In this document: positions 43,330 to 53,275 of the stretch, piece by piece
Layout: every line of letters begins with the position of its first letter
Numbering within the stretch: position 1 is the first letter of the stretch
Assembly: GCA_037179335.1 (NCBI GenBank)
Contig: JAKZHN010000026.1
Coordinates: 310,001-374,000 of the forward strand
Source: Cyclaneusma minus
Taxonomy: Eukaryota > Ascomycota > Leotiomycetes > Marthamycetales > Marthamycetaceae
Direction of reading: 5' to 3'
Length of the DNA stretch: 64,000 nucleotides
Notes under the pieces: generated by a model
Told to the model about the DNA's origin: nothing
Databases searched by the model: none
Seen by the model: only the letters and a program-made list of their open reading frames with translations
Made by a program: the position numbers and the translations under genes

Positions 43330-43712
43330 TGAGGATGTCGAACTCCGATTTTTGGCTTGAGATGTCGAACTCGCGATTTTTGGCTTCAGATCTCGAACTG
43401 GCGTTTTTTGGTTGGAGATCTCGAACTCAGACCTTTGTTAGAGATATCGAAATCAGATTTTTGTTAGAAATATCGAACTCGGGACTCTTTTTATCGTCAG
43501 TCGCCCACTGGACTTTTGTCATGAGATGTCGAGCTCCGGCTATTTTTTACAAGGGCCGCCCTTGGTGATTTTTGAAAGAGATATCGAACTGCCGGCTATT
43601 TTTCACAAGGGCCGCCCTTGGGATTTTTGTCATGAGATGTCGAACCCGGGACTTTTTTACCGTGGGTCGCCCACCGGACTTTTATTAGAGATGTCGAACT
43701 CGAGAGGACTCG
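43330..43712. repeat. tandem array of GATRTCGAACTCG motifs (28-bp then 55-bp units)
   Basis: Ten copies of a GAT(G/A/C)TCGAACTCG-like motif occur at intervals of about 26-30 bp (first six) and then about 55 bp (last four). The longer units also share the segment ACAAGGGCCGCCCTTGG or the related GTGGGTCGCCCACCGG, which are imperfect palindromes. On the - strand each copy reads CGAGTTCGACATC, similar to a Pol III B box (GGTTCGANTCC). The array runs directly into a tRNA-like sequence at 43700-43790. No protein coding is supported. Confidence 0.7.
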
Positions 43713-44339
43713 AACCTCCTTGACTCGATCGGAATAGACGCACTTATGGTTGGCGCCCATGACCGACCGAGCGCACTGATGAGCTCAAGCCAACTGTTAA
43801 TAGAGAATGGTTAGCAAAGACGTGGAAGAGGTTGAGCAAGGGGAAGTGCGCAGGTGCGCAGGGCTGAGGGCTGGGAACTTAAAAGGCAAAAAGCTGGAAA
43901 AGAAAAAAGGGGAAAAGAGGAACAGGTTGGGAAGTTCAGACAGAATTTATGCAAATGGCGCGAGCGAGGACCGCGCTAAGGATGGAGCTAGTGGAGGAGG
44001 CGAGGAGGGGCGTGGGAATCGTTTGCTTGCGCTGTTTGGCGCAGACGGGGGCTGGCATGGAATATTTGGGCGCCGGAGGAGGCGAATGGGAGTTTGATTG
44101 TTCCAAGCTCAGGCGGCGCGGCAGGGGTTTTGAGGTTGCGAGAGGTATCGATGTTGCGAGAAGGGGGTTTGAGAAACGGTAGAGACTAGAGAGTAGAAGA
44201 TGGGAATGATGAGCTGGGTAATTGGGAGGATGACTGAATTCATCAAACACTCGTATTTGAGCTCTAAGCGTCAATGTCCTCCTTTACCATTATCGGTTTC
44301 CCATCAGCTTGAATGCCCTGACAACTCAGATGACCAGAT

Positions 44340-45313
44340 CTAGACCCTCAACCTAACCTTCAACAAATCCTTCTCAACAATATCCTTCTCCTTCCCCATA
44401 AACTCCTCCATATCCCACGTACAAGCCACATACCTCCCCGCCAACCACACCCTCCTCTGCGCCGTCAAATACACCAACGCATCCCCCGCCAGCTCCGCCG
44501 TATCCGTCAACAACCCATGCCAAGCCTCCGGCATCCCCAGCGCCAAGTCCGTCTTGATACCTCCCGGGTGCGTGCTGAAAGCCACCAAACCCTCCTTCGC
44601 ATACTCAACACACAAAAACTCTGTGAACCGCGTCACAGCAGCCTTTGTACTTTGATAGCCAGAAGCTCCGGAAGCGATATTGTGCGCTCCTACACTGCTC
44701 ATGTTCACCAATGTCTTGAAGCCACCTTGGGTATTGACCAGGAGGGGGATGACGGCACGAGAGGCGTTGTAGACGCCTAGCATGTTCGTCTCCCATACTT
44801 TCCACCATTCCTTGGGGTCGTTCTCGGTGACTTTGAGGAAAGGCTCGAGGTAGCCGGCATTGTTGATGAGGATGTCGAGTTTGCCGAACTCCTGTGAGAC
44901 CTTTTGGATTGCGGCTGTGACGGATTCCAGACTCGTGACGTCCATAGCCAGCGGGAGGACTTGGGGAGTGGAGCGCTGAGCGGACTTGGCGGCGGAAGCA
45001 AGCTCCTCCGTTAGAGATGTGAGGGAGTTGAGGGAGCGGGCGGCGACGGCGATTTGGGAGGCGCCCGCTTTGGCGTATGCCAGGGCGGCGGCGCGACCGA
45101 CGCCCTTGGAGGCGCCGGTGACTAGAACGGCTCGGCCGGAGAGGTTGTGTTTCGTGGGGTCGATGTAAGCGTAGGTCTCGGTGTATCTTTTGCAGAATTC
45201 CTGGCCTAGGCGATGAGTATTAGTTGAGTGTCTGGACTGTAGTGGAGAGATGCTGGACTTAACGTACCATTTTCAACTGGAGCTGGGGGATATTCGTAGC
45301 CGTCTGAAGCCAT
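44340..45313 (-). CDS. short-chain dehydrogenase/reductase
   Basis: A classical NAD(P)-dependent SDR oxidoreductase of unknown substrate, probably cytosolic. Exons on the - strand: 45313-45268 and 45205-44340, giving 303 residues. The Rossmann cofactor motif TGASKGVG is at 45-52, NNAG at 130-133, the catalytic serine in VNMSSVG (185-186) and the YQSTK active site at Tyr199 and Lys203. PGGIKTDLA follows as in other family members. An N-terminal extension of about 35 residues (MASDGYEYPPAPVENGQEF) precedes the dinucleotide fold; it lacks features of a signal peptide. The start was chosen because exon 1 splices in frame. Confidence 0.9.
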
Positions 45314-46570
45314 GGTGGGCAGACAGTACGTAGAGACCTGGTGGACTTTGTTTGGTGTTGATGTGAGAAATGGGGCGATGCTCTTCAAATTGCCGAAGAC
45401 CTGATGAGCTTTGAAGAAGAAAGGGAAGAAGACGTATTTATATGGACCACAGTACCATGCGGTTCTTAGTAATGCAATTCACCTTACAGCCGATGAGTGA
45501 AGCACTTATCGGAGTATCATATCGGGGAAGGTGCTTCCATGTCCAGGCACAAAGGTACGGACCCGAAGCTGGATCTCATGGCAGAAGCTGATTTGCCCAC
45601 TGGCAACAGATAGAAGCGGGAAGAAGAAAGCTTATTTCTGGCAGTGGAAGAGAAAACTGGGTGTTTCCCAGAAAATATGTACCTACATGCTTTCATTTGT
45701 CATAGAGTGGGGCCGGCGGGAGTATCTTGATGCGAGATGCAAGATATTCTGAGTACGTCAACGACGATTTTCGGATTTAAGAAGTCTGATAGTATGGAGT
45801 GGCAACAGATATTGGTTAACGGTGAAGTAAAGTCCGATGCCTTTTTGGACTTGGCGGGCGGCAAGTGGATTTGACGCCACTCCAGCGGAAACATGCTTGA
45901 GGTTTCTGTACAATTCGATAGCGGTGGTAGCAGGAGAGCCGCAGTGATATCTGCTCCATTGCCTGCATCAGTAACTCCAAAGAGCCGTTTTCGTGTTCCT
46001 ATTCGTCGGCTGTAATGCGGACAGCAACATCATATTCGCACTTGTATCTGCCGTTGAAGAGTTGTAATGTTTGAATGTCGTGTTTCGTATGATATCATGC
46101 GGTTGTCGGTATAGCCTCTGCACCGACGAGAACGAGATACTCTTTGCCAGCATTCGAATCATTTCCATAATCTCCCCACAGGAATATTTTGATTTTCCAA
46201 GCCGTGGCCAGTGAAATTGATAGACTCGGGAATGCTTTGAATACGCCTCCCGCCAGAACAAGGTAACGAGTCTACCCCAATGCAGGTCCATTGTAATCAC
46301 CCATCAATTCCCTCCCGAACTCCTTCCCAATGCCTGAAATACTCACGCCAAGAGACGGACCGAGGAGACCTTAAGATCGATGGCCTCATCCTGCTGGACT
46401 ATGATACTTGTAAGCGAGAAGAGGCTTGTCGAATCAGGTCCGTACAGCTTTCCGTAATCAACTCAAGCAAGTCGATAGCATCGTTCAGGCCGACACCGGC
46501 CCACGAGATAGATACTCAGGGTCCTCCGTGGCGCTCCCCATCTCCTCACAACGTATCAACATCTTCCCCC
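45314..46570. other. intergenic region, no gene seen
   Basis: About 1.25 kb between the SDR gene start and the 3' end of the next - strand gene. No coding region, RNA or repeat array recognised. Confidence 0.4.
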
Positions 46571-47387
46571 TCAAATCGGCACGCCAACAACCCCCTTCGC
46601 CCCCAGCTTCCCCACCGTCCCCCTCCTCAACCCCAACATCCTCTCAATCTCCTCCGCCGGCAGACCCTTCCCACCCCTCCCCGCCTTCTCACCCATCGCA
46701 CCACCCATCCCCGCCTTCCCATCCCTCAGCAAAAGCGCCTGTCTAATCGTAACAACATCAGCAAACTTCCTCCCCTTCTCCACCGCACTTCTTCGTCCCA
46801 TATTCTCAATCTCCTCTTCTGCCTCTTTTGCCAACGCTTCTCTCGCACGCAGCAGTTCTAGTGCTGGGTTGCGGAGAGATACGAATGAGGAAGAAGGTGG
46901 CGCATGTTTTGATTGTTGTGATTGTGATTGAGGTTGTGCTTGGGAGGAGTGGGAAAGGAAGGTGGAGGAGTTCGAGAGTGTGGGAGAGGGTTGGACGGGA
47001 CCGAGTTGGGAGAGGCGGGCTGAGAAGGCTGCGTCGGCGGATTGATTGGAGAATTGGGGGAAGTCGGGGTCGGCGGCGTCGCGTTTGATTGCTTTAGGAA
47101 GCATTAGTTAGTATGCAGTTCATAGGTCATAGGAGAGGAAGGGTAACGATCAATCGTGAAGCGAAGACGGGAGTTGGAGCTATTGCTCTTTCACTAGCGC
47201 CAAGAAAGTTGGAGTCAACGGCGTGCATACCTTCGTCTCGAGATGTCGAAACTTGAGGACGAGGATGAACCGTAGGTCCCCGCGAAGCTGAAGCTGGTGA
47301 TGGCGAAGATGAGGGTGGAACGCGGGTTGGGAATTTGCGGGCGTTCGATGCTGCCGCTTTCGAGGCTTTTGATGCTGAAGCTCCCAT
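46571..47387 (-). CDS. conserved fungal protein of unknown function
   Basis: Exons on the - strand: 47387-47231 and 47091-46571, giving 225 residues. The N-terminus MGASASKASKAAASNARKFP has Gly2 in a myristoylation-like context (MGASAS). It is followed by a Ser/Pro-rich part, then the block EAIKRDAADPDFPQF and AFSARLSQLGPVQPSPTLS. The C-terminal third forms predicted helices (NPALELLRAREALAKEAEEE, KFADVVTIRQALLLRD, LPAEEIERMLGLRRGTVGKL), reminiscent of a small helix-turn-helix module. I recall similar small proteins in other ascomycetes but no established function. The exon junction restores a continuous EAIKRDAADPDF motif, which supports the model. Confidence 0.75.
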
Positions 47388-47956
47388 GTTGGCTTCTCCT
47401 GAAGTTGCTGGTCAAGATTGAAAAGAGAAGGATTTCTGCTTTCTGCGGGACAGGTTTTTACTTTGGGAATGGGGACGATGATGAGATGATTTCACGTCCA
47501 GCATTGGGATTCTGGAGCTATCGATAGGTACATCGATGTAGCTAGCTGCCTTCGATACGAGGCGATACGAGCTTCCACCGAATTCGAGTGGGACCAGCCA
47601 GCTGAAAGGAAGTACGGGCGTTTAAAGGGCTAGGTAAACTGCAGCGAGCTGTTTAATCCGCTAGGAGTCCGCCTCTGGACTTGTAAACGGAGGAATCAAG
47701 CAAATTCTGCTGTTATTGCTGTCGATTATTCCAAAGAATTGGGTCACTCAACTCAATCTCAGCACGAAGCTTCTGAATAACGGAGCCTTGAGCGCCAACA
47801 AAAAATTATCCATGAACTCCACTATTCATAAAATGTCACAAGACTATATATATATAAACATACGATCCGGCTGGGGCAATATGCGTCTCTCGATGATACC
47901 CACAAGCTGGGCATCTAGATGCAGGCTTCAAAAAAAAGCCAATGAGGCAAAACACT
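47388..47956. other. intergenic region upstream of the unknown-function gene, no gene seen
   Basis: About 570 bases between the start of the unknown-function gene and the tRNA. It contains a short TA repeat near 47850 and nothing else recognisable. Confidence 0.4.
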
Positions 47957-48046
47957 TGCATCGACCGGGAATCGAACCCGGGGCCCATCGAAGTTGAAGA
48001 TTTTATGTTATGGCAACGATGGATTTTACCACTAAACCACCAATGC
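47957..48046 (-). tRNA. tRNA-Gly (anticodon GCC) with a 19-nt intron
   Basis: On the - strand the sequence begins GCATTGGTGGTTTAGTGGTA (acceptor, D arm with box A) and ends CCCGGGTTCGATTCCCGG then TCGATGCA (T arm with box B, acceptor and A discriminator). The anticodon stem CATCG/CGATG encloses TTGCCA, with anticodon GCC. A 19-nt AT-rich insertion follows position 37, the usual place for a nuclear tRNA intron. The 90-nt gene minus the intron gives the normal 71 nt of tRNA-Gly. All arms pair, with G-T wobbles in the acceptor. Confidence 0.93.
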
Positions 48047-48512
48047 TGTTTTGTTGTTGAGCTGATGAAAAATTTGTCAATGTTTTGGATCATCACCTAC
48101 AGCAGAGACGCACACACTTTTACTCTCAACTCATTTATCACCTTCGATGGGCCTGGTGGCTCTTTTTGAGGGGATGGACCCTAGTCTAGGTATGGTAGGT
48201 ATTCTTAATCACCAATGGAACCCGTGAACTGATATAAGTACATCCCTTACAATATTAATCTTCAATCTTAAAGCTTGGTACCTCGGTCCGGACCGAGATC
48301 TTTCCCATTGAATCACCACATTCCACAATCCTTGTTTCACCAAATTGGGTAACGCGTGAATCGACATAAGCGTCCGGCTATGACGTGGTTCCCGTGTCTC
48401 TGGGACCAAGGCCAAGCATTTCCAAGATCGACGGCTGCGACAACACTACCAGCCGGCAGCGACAAGCTGTGCTCTAAAAGATCGGCCAAATCCCCAGAAT
48501 GAGGCCCTTCAG
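48047..48512. other. promoter region of the calcium uniporter gene
   Basis: About 465 bases between the tRNA and the uORF of the uniporter gene. No other gene is seen. Confidence 0.4.
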
Positions 48513-48569
48513 ATGAGCCGATACCTACGAACTTTTTCTATGTGTTTTCGATCAGATTCTCGACCATGA
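48513..48569 (+). promoter_or_regulatory. upstream ORF overlapping the calcium uniporter start
   Basis: ATG 48513 opens an 18-codon frame (MSRYLRTFSMCFRSDSRP) whose TGA stop at 48567-48569 overlaps the main ATG at 48566 as ATGA. A second in-frame ATG lies at 48540. If transcription begins upstream of 48513, ribosomes would end the uORF exactly at the main start, an arrangement known to allow reinitiation or to dampen translation. The transcription start is not visible, so regulation is inferred. Confidence 0.5.
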
Positions 48570-50442
48570 GACGTGCAGCAACGCGGGCTTGGCCTGTACC
48601 ATCTGCGCCCTTCCCTTCGAGTAAACCAACCCTTCATACATTCAGGAGCAGACCATACGAGTCCACATTTGCTCAACCTGCCTCGATTTTCCAGAATATT
48701 AGACCTTCGACTCCTGCAGCTTTACTTTTAAAGAAGAACTTCTCAACTTCCCTACGCCATACGAAAGACCATGCTGTAGAGGCCAAGAAGCTGAACCAAA
48801 AGGGTATGGACGAGCAGGAGAAAGAAGTCAAGGATCAAGACAAGAAAGACAAGAAAGACTTCGACTACAACAACCAACTCGACGATGCAGTTGGAGAAGC
48901 CAGAGAACTCCAAGCCAGGACACCATGGCACCGCGAGGGCTCTGATAAACCTCCTGTCCGACGAATGAGACAAGCCAGCGCCATGACAAAAGGTAGTTAC
49001 TATTCAAACCCCTATTTCCAAGTTGCCTCATCATCTCTCCCAGATCTGCCTTTACCAAATCCCAATTTCAGCTCCATTCTTCGCGAAACAGTCTACTAAC
49101 ACCCCCTCACCAGGAAAACTCCTAACCACCCCCTCCCGCCTCCTCAAACTAATCCTCCCTCTCACGACCCTCGACAAAAACTCTGACCGCAAAGACATCG
49201 AACCTCTCGCCCTCCTCGTGCACCCCCAACAACCCCTCTCCTACCTCGAGCGCCTCATCCAATCCGAGCTCCCCCTGATCCGCAACAAAAAGGGCGACGG
49301 CGAAAAAGTCCCCGACGTCTATTTCCGCGCCGAAGACTCGGCTCAGGAAGACGATATCCCCGACTCTGAAAAGGCTAAGCGCGAAGAGAAGGGAAAGGAA
49401 GAGGAAGAGGGAACTGATGAACAGAAGATTGGTGGCGAGATTGTGAAGACGGGGAAGATTGGGGGAGAGGCGAAGGAAGGGAAAGGGGGTGAGAAGGCGG
49501 CGAAGGATGAAGCTACGATGGCTGATTTGCGCGGCGGCCCTGGTGAGGGTGGTGTTGAGGTCTACAGCGGTGCGGGTCGCGAAAATGAGTCCGCCGATTC
49601 CTCAACTCGTTTCGTGCGCTGGTCGTCATCTACCGAAATTGGCGATTTTATCCGCGATGCAGCGCGAGGCAAAGAATTTGCCGTTGAGATTGAAGGCGCT
49701 TCGAAAGAGATCCGCGTCGGTGTGCCGAGTTTTAACGATAGGACGCATTATTTGCGTGTTAGGTTGAGGAAGACGGCAAAGGAGCTTGATGGACTGGCGA
49801 AGATTAAACAGGAGTGTGATGAGTTGGCGCATAAGAGTGCGCAGCGATTGGCACTCAGTGGCTTTGGCGTGCTGTTGACTTGGTGGGGGACGATTTACTA
49901 TCTTACGTTCCAGACGAGCTATGGGTGGGATACTATGGAGCCGATTACCGTGAGTTTTCTTCCTTCCGCTTCCTTCAAGTCGACGGATGCATTGTCTTGC
50001 TATGCTCCATGCATTTGCGCGATTTTGCAGATTTTGATGCAGAGAGCTGATGTGATATTTGACAATTTAGTATTTAGCAGGACTATCAACCATCATGCTC
50101 GGCTACCTCTGGTTTCTCTACCACAACCGCGAAGTCTCCTACCGCGCCGCCCTAAACCTCACCGTCTCGCGACGCCAAAACCAGCTATATCAAGCAAAGG
50201 GGTTTGATGTGGCGAGATGGGATGCGTTGGTTGAGGAAGCTAATGCGTTGCGGAAGGAGATTAAATTGGTGGCGAATGAGTATGATGTGGATTGGGACGA
50301 GAAACAGGATGAGGGGAGTGAGGTGGTGGTGGAGGCGCTGAGGAAAGAGAGGAGGAGGGGGAAGAAGAAGGAGGAGGAGGATGAGGGTGAGGATGATCAT
50401 GATGATGAGGGGAAGGGGAAGGAGAAGGCGAAGAAGGTTTAG
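48566..50442 (+). CDS. mcu: mitochondrial calcium uniporter, pore subunit (MCU)
   Basis: Pore subunit of the inner-membrane channel that takes calcium into the mitochondrial matrix. Exons 48566-48992, 49114-49949 and 50071-50442 give 544 residues. The N-terminus MRRAATRAWPVPSAPFPSSK is basic and Ser/Ala-rich, fitting a matrix presequence. A long charged Glu/Lys/Gly-rich segment (about 220-310) separates the presequence region from the conserved core. Two transmembrane helices (LSGFGVLLTWWGTIYYLTF and YLAGLSTIMLGYLWFLYHN) flank the DIME-type selectivity motif WDTMEP (414-419), which holds Asp415 and Glu418. The last exon is joined just after WDTMEPIT. The tail is very Glu/Lys/Asp-rich. A coiled coil is likely before the first helix (KTAKELDGLAKIKQECDELA). 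Confidence 0.94.
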
Positions 50443-51434
50443 TGGTGCGGGGGGTCTTTGTGCTATGGAAGATACCGTGGAGCACGCTGGCACGTCCGGA
50501 GTTTCAATTTTTTCGTGGCGTGCGGGGTTAGTGGGTAGGGTTTGGTATAATTTGAGGCTGAGACGGCTGAGCTGTCTTGACTATTCAGGGATAGGGAGCG
50601 CCGGAGTCTCTAAGGGAGCCATGAATGACTTAAGTACTAGATTACGCTGCGTAGTCTTTTTCAACACTCGAAAATCAACACGACAACTACTCGAAAGTCT
50701 AATGAATTGCAAACCTAAATATTTGAAACCACAGATCACTAGTCCCCCTTTCCACGCCCAAGTTCTCGTAAAGCAAAACCCACCCTTGAGGGGCCACCTC
50801 TTTCTCACACAAGCCTCCAGCGTCCAAACCCAGACATATTACACATCAATCCATTCCAAAATCCCCAGGTCTGTCAGCCAGTACCATTTCCGCGTCCTAA
50901 AAAGCCCCTTTCAAAAACCCACTTTTCCGATCCGGAACAGTCGATGTGCAACAAGACTTCAACGGGGTAGTATGTATGATATGTTCAAATTGCAGATGAT
51001 TTACTAACTTCACAGTAAAATGGCTCCAATGGAATTGCGCCTCCATTCTGAGTTAGGCGGATGTTGCCTTTGAAGCTAGGGTTCAATTCCCGCCCTTCGC
51101 ATTAGCTTCGGTTACCTAGGAGTTTTTTTTGGCAATTCTTTTTGCAGTTTTCTTTCCCTTTATTTCTGCCTGTCCACTGGACAGCATCACGTGACCGCGC
51201 TTAACTTTGAGATAAGTTCTATTGCACGTCGGCTTTAGGCAACCTTTAGGGCATGCTATGCCCTGAAGGCCTTGTAGAGTAGAGTGCCCTAAGTTCCAAG
51301 ATTCTAGGCATATGCAGCGCTGAAGTTCCCCTAGAGCCGGTACCGTTGCTGCCTAGAGCCGATGTGCAACAAAACACCTATACTCTAAGTCGTTGATCTC
51401 TTCATTCTGTTGCCACTGAAAAGTAAATAGTATT
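50443..51434. other. intergenic region left of the LTR element
   Basis: About 1 kb without a supported gene. A tRNA-like stretch with a box B-like GGTTCAATTCC lies at 51083-51093, but the upstream part does not fold as a tRNA. The string GATGTGCAACAA occurs at 50943 and 51360 and is related to GACGTGCAACAAAACC at 56865. Confidence 0.4.
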
Positions 51435-51586
51435 TGTTGAACTGATCAGGTTATACTATATTGATTGCTTGAAGAAGGTCGGGCGGAGAGCCCAACCGTC
51501 TATTTATCTATATATTAGACCCCTGTCAGGTCCCTTGGCGGCTTTCCAAAGGGTGCCTGATTGCCTAAATACCTTAGGCTCTAATA
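51435..51586. repeat. left LTR (152 bp)
   Basis: Begins TGTTGAACTGATCAGG and ends GGCTCTAATA; the end is CA changed to TA compared with the right copy. It contains the GC-rich core GGGCGGAGAGCCC shared with the right LTR. Confidence 0.92.
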
Positions 51587-52799
51587 CTTCCATTTAATTA
51601 GTATACCCTTTAAATAGTATGCTATGTATAGTAAAATAAAAAACATGATTCTAAACTTCTACTAACCATTTGCTGCCTCGATCCGTTAAAACCTTTAAAT
51701 CATTTTGTGGTGGATATAAGAAAAAGTAACCAGGCTTTTTACAAAATGGTTTTTAGCCTATTTTCGAGCTGGGAAATAGCCTATTTTTAAACTATATAGC
51801 CTATTTTCAAAATTAATTGCCATTAATCTTACTAAATCTTTTTTTAATGCAGGCTTATAATATAATTTTTAATTTTTAAGCCCTAAAGCATTTTTAAAAC
51901 GCTTAAATAAAGCTTTTAGCAAAGCCTTTATTAATTCGTTCGCCAATTGCTTTTAAATAAAAATATATTAAAAATGAATTGCTTTAGCGCCCTAGGCTTT
52001 TTTATAAAATAAATACCAAATATTAATATGCTTAATTTTTAAATAAAATTAAGGATTTTTTGCTAATGCTATTGCTTTTTAATTATTTTTAAAAAATAAT
52101 AATCGCAATAAACTTTTCTTTAAATATTACTTTAAGCTTTTTTAAAAGCCTTTAAAGCTATCTAGCTTTTTTTATAGCCTAAATTTGCCTTATCAATTTA
52201 AATTTATCAAATAAAAACGCTATTATTATTTAGCGCTTTAAAAACCAGCTAATTAAAGCATTATTGATAATAAATAAATAGCCTAAAATAAAGCGGCAAA
52301 TAATAATATTTTAAACCCAATTAGCGTCGATTTATTTTTTTAATAGTTTAATAAGCCTTTGGTATACCAGTTTTAAATTAATAGTTTTTTAAAAGTATTA
52401 AAAACCCCATTTTATAGCAATTTAATATTTTTTCCCAGGCTTTAATATAAAGCGGCTTAAATATAAAATAGTAAAAGCAATATTTAAACGTATTTTAATT
52501 ACAAAATATATTAGCAATTTAATAGCTTTTAAATATTTATTGCAAAGCTTAATTAAAGCTTTTCCAAGCTTTTTATCCAATTTTAATTTTTCGTTTATAA
52601 AAATATCCGCTAATTTGCAATTTTATATATTAATTTTTTTTATATAGGCTTTTTAATTTAAAAATAAAGCCCTATTGCGCCTATTTTATTACATTGATAT
52701 TTCCAAATAATAATTATATTTTTTAAAATTCAATATATTAAAACGTTAGCTTAATTGCTTTTTTATTATTTAAATTGTTTTTAATAATAATTTAGCAAT

Positions 52800-53275
52800 T
52801 AAAAAATGGGGGTTTAAATGCCGACGAGAGCAGAAAGCGGTTTTTGCAGCGTGCAAAATACCAGAGAATAAAAGGGCTATAGAAGCCATAAGAATAGCAA
52901 GCAAGCAAAAGGGCAATTGGCCAGCAAAAGCATTTAAATTAGGGCTTGAACCCCCGAGCCGACCTAGCTGATAGCCACTCTATGGTCCGATTCCATGGAG
53001 AGCCATGGTCCAATCCTATGGAGGGCTGGGGGTCCGGTATTCTAGTTATAACAAATTATTCCAAATGGCGCCCGAACAGCGCAGGCCGAAAGAGCCATGG
53101 AAATAGCTCCTCTATTAAGGCCAACAAAGGCCTATATAGAGGGGGGGATAATTGTCACACGGCTTAAATATCGGGTGCAGGAGTATTCCCTCGTTCGGGA
53201 ACACTACGGGCCTTTTGTGGCTCTAGCTTAGCGGTAGCATGCTGCACCATGTTACTCCGTGACACTAAATTAAAG
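52800..53275. mobile_element. GC-normal island in the RIP-degraded element, with retroelement-like motifs
   Basis: About 475 bases of ordinary base composition lie inside the AT-rich element. They hold a primer-site-like TGGCGCCCGAACAG at about 53067, preceded by CTAGTTATAACA, then a polypurine run AGAGGGGGGGA at about 53141-53151, and then a segment with TGTCAC...GTGACA termini (53156-53270). Two tRNA-like pieces are present: GGGCTTGAACCCCCGAG at about 52944 (a T arm on the - strand) and TAGCTTAGCGGTAGCATG at about 53226 (box A-like). A 23-bp imperfect duplication (TATGGTCC...ATGGAGRGC) lies at 52981-53027. It may be a recent nested, non-autonomous insertion. Confidence 0.45.

Noticed and set aside
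43700..43790. Possible tRNA on the - strand after the motif array
   Set aside because: The T arm and 6 of 7 acceptor pairs can be drawn, but no anticodon arm with a normal loop (U33) can be formed. It is reported only as tRNA-like.
51010..51102. Possible tRNA on + with box B GGTTCAATTCC
   Set aside because: The upstream box A-like TGGCTCCAATGG is imperfect, the D and anticodon stems have mismatches, and there is no 5' partner for the acceptor end CCTTCGC.
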